A DNA stretch of 61,370 nucleotides from Mycobacterium sp. Marseille-P9652. GTDB lineage: Bacteria; Actinomycetota; Actinomycetes; Mycobacteriales; Mycobacteriaceae. Below the pieces are notes generated by a model. The model saw nothing but the letters and a program-made list of their open reading frames with translations, made no database searches and was not told the origin of the DNA. This document shows, piece by piece, positions 1 to 9,070 of this stretch. How positions within the stretch are numbered: position 1 is the stretch's first letter; each line of letters starts with the position of its first letter. Position numbers and translations under genes: made by a program. The DNA lies in the NCBI RefSeq assembly GCF_902652685.1, contig NZ_CACRUY010000033.1:1-61370 (forward strand), written 5' to 3'.

Positions 1-597
1 CCCGCCGCGGGTCTCGGTGGTATAAAAGACCGCCCCCCGGGTGCCCCCCGGCCCGCCGCTCGCGTCGCCGACCTTCAGCGGGCGCCGGTAGAAGCTCTTG
101 ACCAGGTGGATGCCGTCACCGGTCAGCAACGGGGCCACCAGCCACGGCACGAACATCGGGTGGGGGTTGATCAGGTCGGAGTCGACGAACACCACGAGGT
201 CCCCGCTGGTGGCCGCCAGCGAGCGCCACAGCGCCTCGCCCTTGCCGGGCCGGACGGGCACCTCGGGCAGCGCCTGCTCCCGACTGACGACGCGGGCGCC
301 CGCCGCGATGGCCCGGATCTCGGTGTCGTCGGTCGAACCCGAGTCCAGCACGATCAGCTCGTCCACCAGGCTGTGGGGACCATCCAGCAGCGGCGAGATG
401 CTGTCGATCACCGAGCCGATGGTGTCTTCCTCGTCGAGCGCGGGCAGCACCACCGAGATCGTCCGCCCTGCCTTGGCCTCCGCCAGCTCGCCGATTGTCC
501 GGCGCCGACGGTTCCAGCCGCCGGAGGGCAGCCAGGTGTCGCCGGGGCGGGCGGCGAGCACCCTGTCGTTGGCCAGAGCCAGATCCGATGCCATCAT
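1..597 (-). CDS. gpgS: Glucosyl-3-phosphoglycerate synthase, 3' part outside window
   Basis: This GT-A fold glycosyltransferase makes glucosyl-3-phosphoglycerate, the first step toward glucosylglycerate and the methylglucose lipopolysaccharides. About 199 N-terminal residues of a usual ~320 are present; the C-terminus lies beyond the left edge. Visible family signatures are TIGELAEAKAGRTISVVLPA, the nucleotide-sugar region with DSGSTDDTEI, and the metal-binding DSD in VVFVDSDLINPHP. The start ATG overlaps the folP2 stop (ATGATG), so the two are translationally coupled; the second ATG at 594 is equally possible. It is last in the LOG-fadD6-folP2-gpgS run, the same order as Rv1205-Rv1208. The last ~45 bases at the window edge (1-45) do not give the expected GGGRVTEL-like sequence after GDASGG, which may be a contig-end error. 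Confidence 0.9.
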   Translation of the reverse strand, partial: MMASDLALANDRVLAARPGDTWLPSGGWNRRRRTIGELAEAKAGRTISVVLPALDEEDTIGSVIDSISPLLDGPHSLVDELIVLDSGSTDDTEIRAIAAGARVVSREQALPEVPVRPGKGEALWRSLAATSGDLVVFVDSDLINPHPMFVPWLVAPLLTGDGIHLVKSFYRRPLKVGDASGGPGGTRGAVFYTTETRGG

Positions 598-1469
598 GCC
601 AGCCCCCTCACGGTGCGCGCGGGCGGGCGTGTCCCCTGGATCGAGGCCACCATCTCGAGCACCCGCCGGGTGGCGACCACCTCGTGCACCCGGAACATCC
701 GCGCGCCGGCCGCCGCCGCGAGCGCGGTGGCCGCCAGCGTGCCCTCCAGCCGTTCGGTCAATCCCACACCCAGAGTCTCCCCGACGAAGTCCTTGTTACT
801 CAAAGCCATCAAGACGGGCCATCCGGTGTTAACGAGATCGCTCACGTGCCGCAACACGACGAGCCCGTGGAATGTGTTCTTGCCGAAGTCGTGGGCCGGG
901 TCGATCAGCACCCGGTCGCGGGCCACTCCCACCGAAACCGCCCGCTCGGCCGCGGCCGTGACCTGGCGAATGACGTCGTCGACCACGCCGCGGACGGTGG
1001 ATCCGTAGCTGACCCGGAACGGCCGGGTCCGCGGCAGAGCCCCGCCGGTGTGGGAGCACACCAGTCCCGCGCCGAACTCCGCGGCCACCTCGGCCAGCGC
1101 CGGGTCGATGCCGCCCCAGGTGTCGTTGATCAGGTCCGCGCCCGCCGCGCACGCCACCTTGGCGACCTCGGAGCGCCAGGTGTCGACGCTGATCAGCTGG
1201 TCGGGGTAGGCGCCCCGGAGCCATTCGACGAACGGCACAAGCCGCGCGATCTCGGTGGCGGGGTCGACGGTCTCGCCCGGCCCGGCCTTGACGCCGCCGA
1301 CATCGATGACGTCCGCGCCGTCGGCGATGGCGCGGTGCACGGCCTCACGAGCGGCCTCGTCGCGGAACGTCGCGCCCTTGTCGTAGAACGAGTCCGGCGT
1401 GCGGTTGATTATCGCCATGATCAGGGCGCGATCGCCCGCAACCGGGCGGCCGCAGAGCGTGGACTGCAC
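594..1469 (-). CDS. folP2: Dihydropteroate synthase-like protein FolP2
   Basis: This 291-residue protein has the pterin-binding TIM-barrel fold. It shows the DHPS-type opening ALIMAIINRTPDSFYDKG, the core DGADVIDVGGVKAGPG, and ISVDTWR and LINDTWGG strands. It matches mycobacterial FolP2 (Rv1207), the second DHPS homologue. The M. leprae FolP2 is reported to lack DHPS activity, so its real substrate is unclear. It keeps the tail RTVRGLA typical of the family. It is followed by gpgS with a start/stop overlap and preceded by fadD6 after a 130-base gap that holds a repeat. The Mtb protein has a longer, repetitive N-terminus that is absent here. Confidence 0.92.
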   Translation of the reverse strand: MQSTLCGRPVAGDRALIMAIINRTPDSFYDKGATFRDEAAREAVHRAIADGADVIDVGGVKAGPGETVDPATEIARLVPFVEWLRGAYPDQLISVDTWRSEVAKVACAAGADLINDTWGGIDPALAEVAAEFGAGLVCSHTGGALPRTRPFRVSYGSTVRGVVDDVIRQVTAAAERAVSVGVARDRVLIDPAHDFGKNTFHGLVVLRHVSDLVNTGWPVLMALSNKDFVGETLGVGLTERLEGTLAATALAAAAGARMFRVHEVVATRRVLEMVASIQGTRPPARTVRGLA

Positions 1470-1506
1470 CCCAACATTGTGCCTGGTCAGCGCGTCGGGC
1501 GCTCAG

Positions 1507-1592
1507 CGGGATCGAGACTGCGCCCAGTGCTAGCCCACGCCGCGGAATCGCGCGCTGGGCGCAGATTCGGCGCCGTCAACGCAGACTCGATC
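1507..1592. repeat. Dispersed intergenic repeat, copy 1
   Basis: The gap between fadD6 and folP2 holds a sequence of the type GACTGCGCCCAG ... CGCGCTGGGCGCAGATTC. The arms CTGCGCCCAG and CTGGGCGCAG form an imperfect hairpin. Related blocks occur at 12311-12430 and 46072-46195, always between genes. No coding potential is evident. Confidence 0.6.
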
Positions 1593-1599
1593 GCCGCAC

Positions 1600-3381
1600 T
1601 CAGCCCCGCGGCCGCTTACCGGCCGCTACCTCGTCGGGGTATTCGTCGTAGAACGGCACATAGCCCTCGTCGCGGCCGGCCAGCACGTACAGCGGATCCG
1701 TCACGTCCGGGCTGTAGGCCTCGTCGCGCAGCTCAACCTTGCGACTCTTGAACGTCGTCGTCTGCGCCAGCTCCTTGACCACACGGACGAACAGCGGCAG
1801 GGCATACGGCGGGAGGTGTCCGTACACCGCGCCCGCGAGCGACTTGCCGTCGAACTCGGCGCCGTCGCGCAACTTGACCGCGGCCATCCCCGCGCGCCCG
1901 CCGGTGCGCGGGATCTCGACGCCGAACACCGTGCACTCCTCGACGGAGTTGTCGGACGCCAGCGCCGCCTCGACCTGGGTGGTGGCCACGTTCTCGCCCT
2001 TCCACCGGAAGGTGTCGCCGAGCCGGTCGACGAACGAGGCGTGACCCAGGCCCTGCGGACTCATCACGTCACCGGAGTTGAACCAGACGTCGCCCTCCCG
2101 AAAAGCGTTGCGCACCAACTTCTTCTCGCTGGACTCCTTGTCGGTGTAGCCGTCGAACGGCTGCAGCTTGTTGACGGGGCTCAGCAGCAGGCCGGGCTCG
2201 CCCGGGGGCACCCGCCGCACGCGGCCGGCCTCGTCGCGCAGTGGGGTCCCGGTGTCGGGGTCGTACTCCACGTAGGCCAACGGCAGCGGGAAGACGCCGG
2301 TGCTCCTCGGCACGTTGAAGACGTTGATGAACGCGGTGTTGCCCTCGCTCGAGGCGTAGAACTCACAGACCCTCGCGATGCCGAACCGCTCGGTGAATTC
2401 GTCCCAGATCTCCGGGCGCAAGCCGTTGCCCGCCACCACGCGTACCTTGTGCGCGCGGTCGGTCGGCTTCGGCGGCTGGTTGAGCAGATACCGGCACACC
2501 TCGCCGATGTAGATGAACGCCGTGGCCTCCGCGGCGATCACCTCGTCCCAGAACCTCGACGCCGAGAACGACGTGCCGAGCGCCAGCGTCGCCCCGGAAT
2601 TGATCACCGACGACAGCGCGACCGTCAGCGCGTTGTTGTGGTAGAGCGGCAGGCAGCTGTACAGCGTGTCGGAACCCTTGAGCCGCAACCCGATCCCGCC
2701 GAACGCGGCCAGCGCCTTGAGCCACCGCAGATGGGTCATCACGCTGGCCTTGGGGAAACCCGTTGTGCCCGACGTGAAGATGTAGAACGCGGTGTCCCTG
2801 GCCTGGACGGCCGAGGCCGAGGCGGGGTTGGTGGCCGGTGCGCTTGCGGCGAATCGCTCCAGATCCTCGACGGTGAGCGTCTCCGTCGTTTCGGCCCCGC
2901 ATTCCGCGATGGCGCTCACCAGATCGGTTTCGGCGATCAGCACCTTCGCGTCCAGGAGCCCGAGGCTGTGGGCCAGGACTTCGCCCCGCTGGTGGTAGTT
3001 GATCATGCCCGCGACGGCGCCGCACTTGACCGCCGCCAGCATCGCCAGCACGGCGTTCGGCGAGTTGCGCAGCATGATTCCGACGACGTCGCCGTTGCCG
3101 ACCCCGCGCGACGCCAGCACGGCGGCGTACCTGTTGGCGGCCGCGTTGGCGTCGCGGTAGGTCAGCTTCTGGTCACCGAAGCGCAAGAACACCCGGTCGC
3201 CGTGGCGGGCGGCGCGATCCTGGAACACCGTGCCGATCGATTTTTTGGAATTGGGCCGCGCCAGCAACCCGGTCAGCGCGCCCCGCATGATCACCGGCGC
3301 GTCGGCCAGCAGGCCCGGCACCCGCGTTGCGATGTCTGTCAGGCTGACCGACGCGCGCGCTCCCCCGTCGTGATCGGACAC
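1600..3381 (-). CDS. fadD6: Fatty acyl-CoA synthetase FadD6 (FATP type)
   Basis: This 593-residue ANL-superfamily enzyme activates long or very long chain fatty acids to acyl-CoA through an acyl-AMP. The P-loop motif YIFTSGTTGFPKAS lies near residue 205, and FNSGD and DRLGDTFRWKGENV motifs lie in the C-terminal half. The sequence belongs to the FATP/ACSVL branch and corresponds to Rv1206. Translation starts at GTG 3381 with GGGAG just upstream. The LOG-family gene lies 66 bases upstream and folP2 downstream on the same strand, as in M. tuberculosis. Confidence 0.93.
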   Translation of the reverse strand: MSDHDGGARASVSLTDIATRVPGLLADAPVIMRGALTGLLARPNSKKSIGTVFQDRAARHGDRVFLRFGDQKLTYRDANAAANRYAAVLASRGVGNGDVVGIMLRNSPNAVLAMLAAVKCGAVAGMINYHQRGEVLAHSLGLLDAKVLIAETDLVSAIAECGAETTETLTVEDLERFAASAPATNPASASAVQARDTAFYIFTSGTTGFPKASVMTHLRWLKALAAFGGIGLRLKGSDTLYSCLPLYHNNALTVALSSVINSGATLALGTSFSASRFWDEVIAAEATAFIYIGEVCRYLLNQPPKPTDRAHKVRVVAGNGLRPEIWDEFTERFGIARVCEFYASSEGNTAFINVFNVPRSTGVFPLPLAYVEYDPDTGTPLRDEAGRVRRVPPGEPGLLLSPVNKLQPFDGYTDKESSEKKLVRNAFREGDVWFNSGDVMSPQGLGHASFVDRLGDTFRWKGENVATTQVEAALASDNSVEECTVFGVEIPRTGGRAGMAAVKLRDGAEFDGKSLAGAVYGHLPPYALPLFVRVVKELAQTTTFKSRKVELRDEAYSPDVTDPLYVLAGRDEGYVPFYDEYPDEVAAGKRPRG

Positions 3382-3447
3382 GTGACTCCCTACTGCCTCT
3401 CGAACAAGTCAAGCCAGCTTAATAGGGAGTCCGCGACCCCAATCGGC

Positions 3448-3999
3448 TCAGGCGGGCGCGCACGCCTCCACCGCCGCGCTGACCTTGTCGACCAGCACCA
3501 ACCGGTCCATCGCCGCCTGCGAGATGTAACCGCTGTCCGCCAGCCCGCACAGCCACACCCACAGGCCCTCGTAGTGGCCGAGCGAGTCCAGCAACACGAC
3601 GGGCTTGTCGTGCAGCCCGAGATAGCCGGTGGTCCAGGCGTCCAGCAGCTCGTCCAGGGTGCCCACGCCGCCGGGGAGCACGACGAACGCGTCGGCGCGC
3701 TCCTCCATGACCTGCTTGCGCTCATGCATGGTCGCCGTGACGATGAGCTCGTCGGCGTCCGCGTCGGCGATCTCGCGCCGCATCAGGACCTCGGGGATCA
3801 CGCCGACGGTGCGCCCACCGCGCGCCCGCGCCGCGCTCGCCACGGCACCCATCGCCGACACGCGGCCGCCGCCCCAGACCAACGTCCAGCCGCGCTCGGC
3901 GATCGCCTCGCCGAGTTCGGCCGCGAGAGTGACCAATTCGGGATGCTCGGGACCGGACGCGCAGTACACGCATACCGCCCATTCCCGTCCCTGGCGCAT
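3448..3999 (-). CDS. LOG-family protein (Rv1205-like)
   Basis: This is a 183-residue Rossmann-fold protein of the LOG (lonely guy) family, which releases cytokinin free bases from their riboside monophosphates. The family motif PGGVGTLDEL and the upstream ERKQVMEERADAFVVL segment are both present. The Mtb homologue Rv1205 is a LOG reported to produce cytokinins. I chose ATG 3999, which gives MRQGREWAVCVYC as in the family. A start at 4062 would add 21 unconserved residues and run into the start codon of the divergent gene. It heads the fadD6-folP2-gpgS run. Confidence 0.9.
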   Translation of the reverse strand: MRQGREWAVCVYCASGPEHPELVTLAAELGEAIAERGWTLVWGGGRVSAMGAVASAARARGGRTVGVIPEVLMRREIADADADELIVTATMHERKQVMEERADAFVVLPGGVGTLDELLDAWTTGYLGLHDKPVVLLDSLGHYEGLWVWLCGLADSGYISQAAMDRLVLVDKVSAAVEACAPA

Positions 4000-4061
4000 A
4001 TCCGCCAAAGGTAGTCCACGCCCGATGCGGCCCGCACACGGCGCGCAATAAACTGCGGGCA

Positions 4062-6170
4062 ATGCCGATTCGATGGAACGTGCCGCAACACGCGACGGCC
4101 CAGGAGCGGCTCGACGCCGCGCTCGCGGACGGCCGCGTCGCCGTCATCCTCGGCCCCGACGGCTGCGGCAAGTCCACCCTGGCGCGGGTGGCGGCCGAGA
4201 ATGTGGGCCGGCGGCATCCCGCGACGCTGACCCGGTGGGTCACCGGCACCCCGACGGAGCGTGCGGTTCCGTTCGGTGCCTTCAGCCACCTGGTGGAGAT
4301 ATCCGAACTGGGCAAGCCGGCGGCGCTGCTGCGGGCGGCCCGCGCGTCGTTGGGCGGTGACGAGCTGCTGCTGGTGGTGGACGACGCCCACGAACTGGAC
4401 CTCCTGTCGGCCACGCTGGTCTACCAGTTGGCGCTGGCGGGCTCGGCCAGGATGATCGTGACCGGCCGCGCGCGGGGTGCCCCGGATGCCGTCGCCGCCC
4501 TGTGGACCGACGGCCTGCTCGACCGCATCGACATCGAGGCACCCGGCGGGGCGACCACCGCCGCGGAGGTCGACGCTTTCCTCGCCGAGCTGCCGGCGCC
4601 CGCGCGCTCGGTAATGGACTACCTCGCCGTCTGCGAACCGCTGTCGCTCGCCGACCTGACCGCGCTGGCCGGGGACGGGGCGGTGCAGGAGGCCGTGCAA
4701 TGGGGGGCGGCGGAGACGCGGGAGCGGGGCGGGCGCAGCGACGATCCGGTCGTCTACACGGCGCACCCCCTGTTCACCGAGCGGGCGCGCGCGTCGCTGG
4801 GCACCGACGAGGCGCGGCACCGGCGCACCGAGGTGGTCAAGCTGCTCTCCCAGGGCTCGCCGGACCACCTCAGCGACCGCCTGCGGCTGGCGGCGTTGGC
4901 GCTGGACTGCGACGCGCCACGGCCGGTGCCCGAGGTGGTCGCGGCGGCGCAGCAGGCGTTGCGGCTGGGCGACCTCGCGCTCGGAGAGCGGCTGGCCCGC
5001 TCGGCGCTGGAGCGCTCCGGCGGCCTGGCGGCCCGCCTCGCGCTGGCGCATTCCCTCGCGTGGCGGGGAAGGGGCCGCGAGGCCGACACCGTGCTGGCGG
5101 CCGTCGACGCCGACGCCCTGGCCGAGCCCGCGTTGATGGACTGGGCGCTGCTGCGCGCCGCGAACCAGTTCTGGATGCTCAGCGAGCCCGAGCGCGCCAC
5201 CGCGTTCCTGCGGACCGTCCGCAACCGGATCGGCGACGCGGGCGCGCGCACCACCCTCGACGCGCTGAGCGCCACGTTCGCGATGAACGCCGGCAACGTC
5301 GGGCACGCGGTCCGCGTCGGCCACGAGGTGCTGGCGTCGCCGGCGGCGGGCGACCAGGCGGTGGCCTGGGCCGCCAGCGCGGCGGCGCTGTGCTCGGCGC
5401 GGCAGGGGCGGTTCGACGACGTCGAACCGCTCGCGCGACGCGCCTTCGCCGCCGAGCATCCCGGGCTGTTGCGCTTCACGATCGGTCTGGCGCAAACCAG
5501 CGCGCTGATGATGACCGGCCGATACGACGAGGCGCGGGAAATCGCGCAGCAGTACACCGATTTCGCCGAGCTGCAGCAGCCGGGCCGCGCGATCGGCGAG
5601 GTGCTGCTGGCGCATGCATTGCTGGTCGAGGGTCAATTCGACCGCGCCGCAACGCTGCTGGCGCCGGCGGCCGCCACCCTCGAACGCACGGGATATTCCT
5701 GGGGGCCGCTCTCGCTGACCCTGCTGGCGACCGCGCTTGCCCGGCAGGGCGATACCGCGGCCGCGGCAAAGGCGATGAGCCGCGCGGAATCCCGGCATGG
5801 AACCAAGTCAGCGCTCTTCGCGCCGGAACTGGGCATCGCCCGGGCCTGGCGGATGGCCTGCGTGCGTGACTGGCCCGGCGCGGTGGCGACCGCCCGCGAG
5901 GCCGCGCGCATGGCCGAACGTGGCGGGCAGTCGGCGGTGGCGGTGAGCGCCTGGCACGAGGCCGTCCGCCTCGGGGACACCCGTGCCGCCGATCCGCTGG
6001 CCCGCCTCGTCGGTGAAATCGATTGTGCCGCCGGGCACCTCGCTCTCGCCCACGCGCGTGCCCTGGCGGCCGGCGACGGCGCGGCGCTCCTCGCGGTGTC
6101 GGACGAGCTCGCCGGCATCGGCCTGCGCGCCGCCGCCGCCGACGCCGCCGCGCAGGCTTCGCGCCGGTAG
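4062..6170 (+). CDS. MalT/LuxR-type AAA ATPase lacking the HTH domain (Rv1204c-like)
   Basis: This 702-residue protein carries a Walker A motif GPDGCGKST (about residues 31-39) and Walker B LLLVVDDAHELD (about 102-113), followed by a long alpha-helical TPR-like region. It is a paralogue of the regulator at 37905-40544. The two share the ATPase order and the C-terminal helical blocks, but this copy ends right after the helical region and has no LuxR helix-turn-helix. A TANNNT -10 element (TAAACT, 4049-4054) lies seven bases before the ATG, so the mRNA is probably leaderless. It diverges from the LOG gene, as Rv1204c does from Rv1205. Without an HTH it cannot bind DNA in the usual way; a signalling ATPase or partner role is inference. 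Confidence 0.85.
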   Translation: MPIRWNVPQHATAQERLDAALADGRVAVILGPDGCGKSTLARVAAENVGRRHPATLTRWVTGTPTERAVPFGAFSHLVEISELGKPAALLRAARASLGGDELLLVVDDAHELDLLSATLVYQLALAGSARMIVTGRARGAPDAVAALWTDGLLDRIDIEAPGGATTAAEVDAFLAELPAPARSVMDYLAVCEPLSLADLTALAGDGAVQEAVQWGAAETRERGGRSDDPVVYTAHPLFTERARASLGTDEARHRRTEVVKLLSQGSPDHLSDRLRLAALALDCDAPRPVPEVVAAAQQALRLGDLALGERLARSALERSGGLAARLALAHSLAWRGRGREADTVLAAVDADALAEPALMDWALLRAANQFWMLSEPERATAFLRTVRNRIGDAGARTTLDALSATFAMNAGNVGHAVRVGHEVLASPAAGDQAVAWAASAAALCSARQGRFDDVEPLARRAFAAEHPGLLRFTIGLAQTSALMMTGRYDEAREIAQQYTDFAELQQPGRAIGEVLLAHALLVEGQFDRAATLLAPAAATLERTGYSWGPLSLTLLATALARQGDTAAAAKAMSRAESRHGTKSALFAPELGIARAWRMACVRDWPGAVATAREAARMAERGGQSAVAVSAWHEAVRLGDTRAADPLARLVGEIDCAAGHLALAHARALAAGDGAALLAVSDELAGIGLRAAAADAAAQASRR

Positions 6171-6185
6171 GGTGATGCTCCGCCG

Positions 6186-6238
6186 AGCGTCACGCCAGCG
6201 TGACCGCCGGCGCCGAGTGTCACGCCAGCGTGACGCTC
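6186..6238. repeat. Nested inverted repeat, two TCACGCCAGCGTGA hairpins
   Basis: Two copies of the 14-base hairpin TCACGCCAGCGTGA (6190-6203 and 6220-6233) sit inside a larger inverted repeat. Its outer arms are GAGCGTCACGC (6186-6196) and GCGTGACGCTC (6228-6238). It lies 15 bases after the stop of the ATPase gene, where it could act as a terminator or a dispersed repeat. No U-tract follows. Confidence 0.6.
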
Positions 6239-6411
6239 GACCGTCGCACATCGCCTCGGCGCGTCACTGCCGCGGGGCAGCGGCCTCGGCAACGGACGCG
6301 CGCGATCGTGCGCCAACCGTGACCGCGTCGTGGCTGCGCGGTGACCATCAGCCCTCACTGTTTCCAAAGTGATTGCGCGAGCTACAGTTCAGCCGCCGGT
6401 TTGGAGGCACG

Positions 6412-7899
6412 ATGCGTATCCGTGCGGCCAGATTCGTCGCGGCGGCCCTACTGCTCGCCGCGCTGACGACTGATGCTTCGTCGGTAGTCGCCCCGCCGGC
6501 GGCGCGCGCGGCGGCCACCGGGCCGACGATGCCACTCGGCCACGTCGGCAGGTGGGTGACCGACGCCGACGGGCGGGTGGTGGTGCTGCACGGGCTCAAC
6601 CAGGTGTACAAGGTGCCGCCCTACACGCCCTCGGCCGACGGCTTCGACGACGACGACGCGGCTTTCCTTGCGGCGAACGGCTTCAACGCGATGCGGATCG
6701 GTGTCATCTGGGCGGCGGTCGAGCCGCAGCCGCTGGGTTACGACGACAATTACCTCGCCTCGATCGCGCAAACCGTGGCGACGCTGGCGTCCCACGGCAT
6801 CGTCAGCCTGCTGGACTTCCATCAGGATTTGTACAACGAGGCGTTCCAGGGCGAGGGGGCACCGGCGTGGGCGGTGCAGACCGGTGGGCTCCCCAACCCG
6901 CAATTGGGTTTCCCGGGAAGCTATTTCGCCAACCCGGCCGAGGAGTACGCCTGGCACGCCTTCTGGCGGAACAACCCCGCGCCCGATGGGATCGGGCTGC
7001 AGGACCACTACACGCGGGCCTGGGCGCACGTCGCGGCGTTCTTCCGCGGCAAACCGGGCGTATTCGGCTACGAGGTGCTCAACGAACCGTGGGCCGGATT
7101 CGTCTGGGAGGGCTGCTTCAACCCGGTCCTGGGCTGCCCGCTGCAGGACCACAAGATGGTCGAGTTCTACCGCAAAGTGGTTCCCGCGATCCGTGCGGCC
7201 GACCCCACGACGCTGGTGTTCTACGAGCCGGACCTGTTGTTCGACGAGGGAATTCACACCGACATGGGCCACGTCGTGGACCCGAGCACGGGCTTCGCCT
7301 TCCACGACTACTGCGCCATCGAGTCGGCGCTGCACAGCAACGTCGGCTGCGGACTGCAGGATGGGCTGACGATCACCAACGCCGGCCTGTACGCGGACAT
7401 CAATCACATTCCGCCGCTGCTGACGGAGTTCGGCGCCACCGACGACCTCGCGAACCTGGCCGAGGTGATGCGCCACACCGACCGGCACCGGATGGGCTGG
7501 CTGGAGTGGGCCTATACCGGCAACGACAAGACGAGTTCGTCGCCCAACGGCCAGGCGCTCGTGTTTGATCCGAGCCAGCCGCCGGCCGGTGGCAACGTCA
7601 ACGTGGGCAAGCTCGCGGTGCTCGCCGCGCCGTATCCGCAAGTGGTGGCGGGCACGCCGCGGGAGTGGTCATTTCGCAACGGCACCTTCCGGCTGTGCTA
7701 CTCGACCGTACGGGCCGACCGTGCGGGACGCTTCGGCCCCGCCGCACAGACGCTCGTGTCCACGCCGCCCATCGAGTACCCGAACGGCTACCACGCGACG
7801 GTGCAAGGCGGACAGGCGGTTTCGCCACCCAACGCACCGGTGCTGACGGTCGTGGCGAATCCCGGAGCCGATACCGTAGACGTGGTCGTGACGCCGTGA
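6412..7899 (+). CDS. Secreted glycoside hydrolase family 5, endoglycoceramidase-like
   Basis: This 495-residue protein starts at ATG 6412 with GGAGG at 6403-6407; a TTG at 6373 would add an unlikely leader. An N-terminal signal peptide (MRIRAARFVAAALLLAALTT..., probable cleavage after ARAA) is followed by a GH5 barrel. It opens with RWVTDADGRVVVLHGLNQV and contains FNAMRIGVIWAAVEP and LLDFHQDLYNE. The acid/base Glu225 lies in VLNEPWAGF and the nucleophile Glu339 in LLTEFGATDD. The C-terminal ~100 residues look like a beta-sandwich. The overall pattern resembles actinobacterial endoglycosylceramidases, which cut between the glycan and ceramide of glycosphingolipids. The true substrate here is unproven. 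No such gene sits at this place in M. tuberculosis. Confidence 0.88.
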   Translation: MRIRAARFVAAALLLAALTTDASSVVAPPAARAAATGPTMPLGHVGRWVTDADGRVVVLHGLNQVYKVPPYTPSADGFDDDDAAFLAANGFNAMRIGVIWAAVEPQPLGYDDNYLASIAQTVATLASHGIVSLLDFHQDLYNEAFQGEGAPAWAVQTGGLPNPQLGFPGSYFANPAEEYAWHAFWRNNPAPDGIGLQDHYTRAWAHVAAFFRGKPGVFGYEVLNEPWAGFVWEGCFNPVLGCPLQDHKMVEFYRKVVPAIRAADPTTLVFYEPDLLFDEGIHTDMGHVVDPSTGFAFHDYCAIESALHSNVGCGLQDGLTITNAGLYADINHIPPLLTEFGATDDLANLAEVMRHTDRHRMGWLEWAYTGNDKTSSSPNGQALVFDPSQPPAGGNVNVGKLAVLAAPYPQVVAGTPREWSFRNGTFRLCYSTVRADRAGRFGPAAQTLVSTPPIEYPNGYHATVQGGQAVSPPNAPVLTVVANPGADTVDVVVTP

Positions 7900-7908
7900 C
7901 GACGGCGT

Positions 7909-8973
7909 TCACGCACTCAAGTAGCCGCGCAACATCTCCACCGCGGCGGTGATGTTGGCGACCGCAACCCGCTCGTCGCGCGTGTGCGCAAGGTTGGGGT
8001 CACCGGGTCCGAAGTTGACCGCCGGCACGCCCCGGGCGGCGAACCGCGACACGTCCGTCCAGCCGTACTTCGCCCGCACCTGACCGCCGGCGGCCTCGAC
8101 CAGCGCCTTGGCCGCGGGTTGGGAAAGGCCGGGCAAAGCGCCCGCCGCCGCGTCGGTCTGCTCGATCCGCACGTCGAGACCGTCGAACACCTCGTGCACG
8201 TGCTGCAGCGCCGCGGCCACCGTACGGTCCGGCGCGAACCGGAAGTTCACCGTCACCGACGCCGCGTCGGGAATCACGTTGCCGGCCACACCACCGTCGA
8301 TCCGCACCGCCGACAGGCCCTCGCGGTACACACAGCCGTCGATCTCGACGTCGCGCGCACGGTAGGCCGCCAACCGGTCGAGGACGGCGGCGAGCTTGTG
8401 AATCGCGTTGTCCCCCAGCCACGATCGCGCGGAGTGCGCCCGGGTTCCGGTGGCGCTGATCACCACGCGCAGCGTGCCCTGGCACCCGGCCTCGATGAAA
8501 CCCGCGGTTGGTTCGCCGAGGATCGCGACGTCCGCCGACAACCACTTCGGCAGCTCGCGCTCGATGCGGCCCAAACCGTTTGAGGCCGCATCGATCTCCT
8601 CGCAGTCGTAGAGCACCAGCGTCAGATCGTGCGCGGGCTCGGCGACCGTCGCCGCCAGGTGAAGGAAGACCGCGTCGCCCGACTTCATGTCCGCGGTGCC
8701 GCAGCCGTAAAGGTCAGAGCCATCTAACCGGCTGGGCAGGTTGCCCGCCGCCGGGACCGTGTCGAGGTGCCCGGCCAGGAGCACCCGCGTCGGCCGGCCC
8801 AGCGAGGTCCGCGCCAGCACCGCATTGCCGCTGCGGACGATCTCGAAGCCCGGCGCCTGGGCGCGCAGCGCGGCCTCCACCTCGTCCGCCAGGCGCGCCT
8901 CGTCCCGCGATTCGCTGGGGATGTCGACCAGCGCCGCGGTCAGCTCGATCGGATCGCCGCCCAAGTCCAGCAC
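7909..8973 (-). CDS. dapE: Succinyl-diaminopimelate desuccinylase
   Basis: This 354-residue M20 metallopeptidase-fold enzyme removes succinate from N-succinyl-LL-diaminopimelate in the lysine and meso-DAP pathway, which supplies peptidoglycan. Metal-binding signatures LAGHLDTVP and [14 protein letters not shown] are visible, as is YDCEEID. I chose GTG 8973 ([15 protein letters not shown]) because it gives the exact family length of 354; the open frame runs to 9300 but the extra part is unconserved. It diverges from dapD with 97 bases between them and converges on the GH5 gene, leaving 9 bases. Confidence 0.94.
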   Translation of the reverse strand: MLDLGGDPIELTAALVDIPSESRDEARLADEVEAALRAQAPGFEIVRSGNAVLARTSLGRPTRVLLAGHLDTVPAAGNLPSRLDGSDLYGCGTADMKSGDAVFLHLAATVAEPAHDLTLVLYDCEEIDAASNGLGRIERELPKWLSADVAILGEPTAGFIEAGCQGTLRVVISATGTRAHSARSWLGDNAIHKLAAVLDRLAAYRARDVEIDGCVYREGLSAVRIDGGVAGNVIPDAASVTVNFRFAPDRTVAAALQHVHEVFDGLDVRIEQTDAAAGALPGLSQPAAKALVEAAGGQVRAKYGWTDVSRFAARGVPAVNFGPGDPNLAHTRDERVAVANITAAVEMLRGYLSA

Positions 8974-9070
8974 ACCCCCAAGTATGCCGAGAAGACGCAA
9001 ACGCACCCTTTCCGCCGGCGTGTCGAGTGCTTTTGTGTCTGCTCGGCAGAGGCAAGTACCGTGTCGAGGC

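Noticed and set aside
20-30. TATAAAAG as a promoter element
   Set aside because: It lies within gpgS coding sequence at a possibly faulty contig end and has no bacterial promoter context.
1816-4014. A 732-codon plus-strand frame opposite fadD6
   Set aside because: It is antisense to fadD6 and the LOG gene, which match known families throughout; composition is that of a shadow frame.
4000-4062. Longer N-terminus for the LOG-family gene
   Set aside because: The added residues are not family-like and the start would overlap the divergent ATG at 4062.
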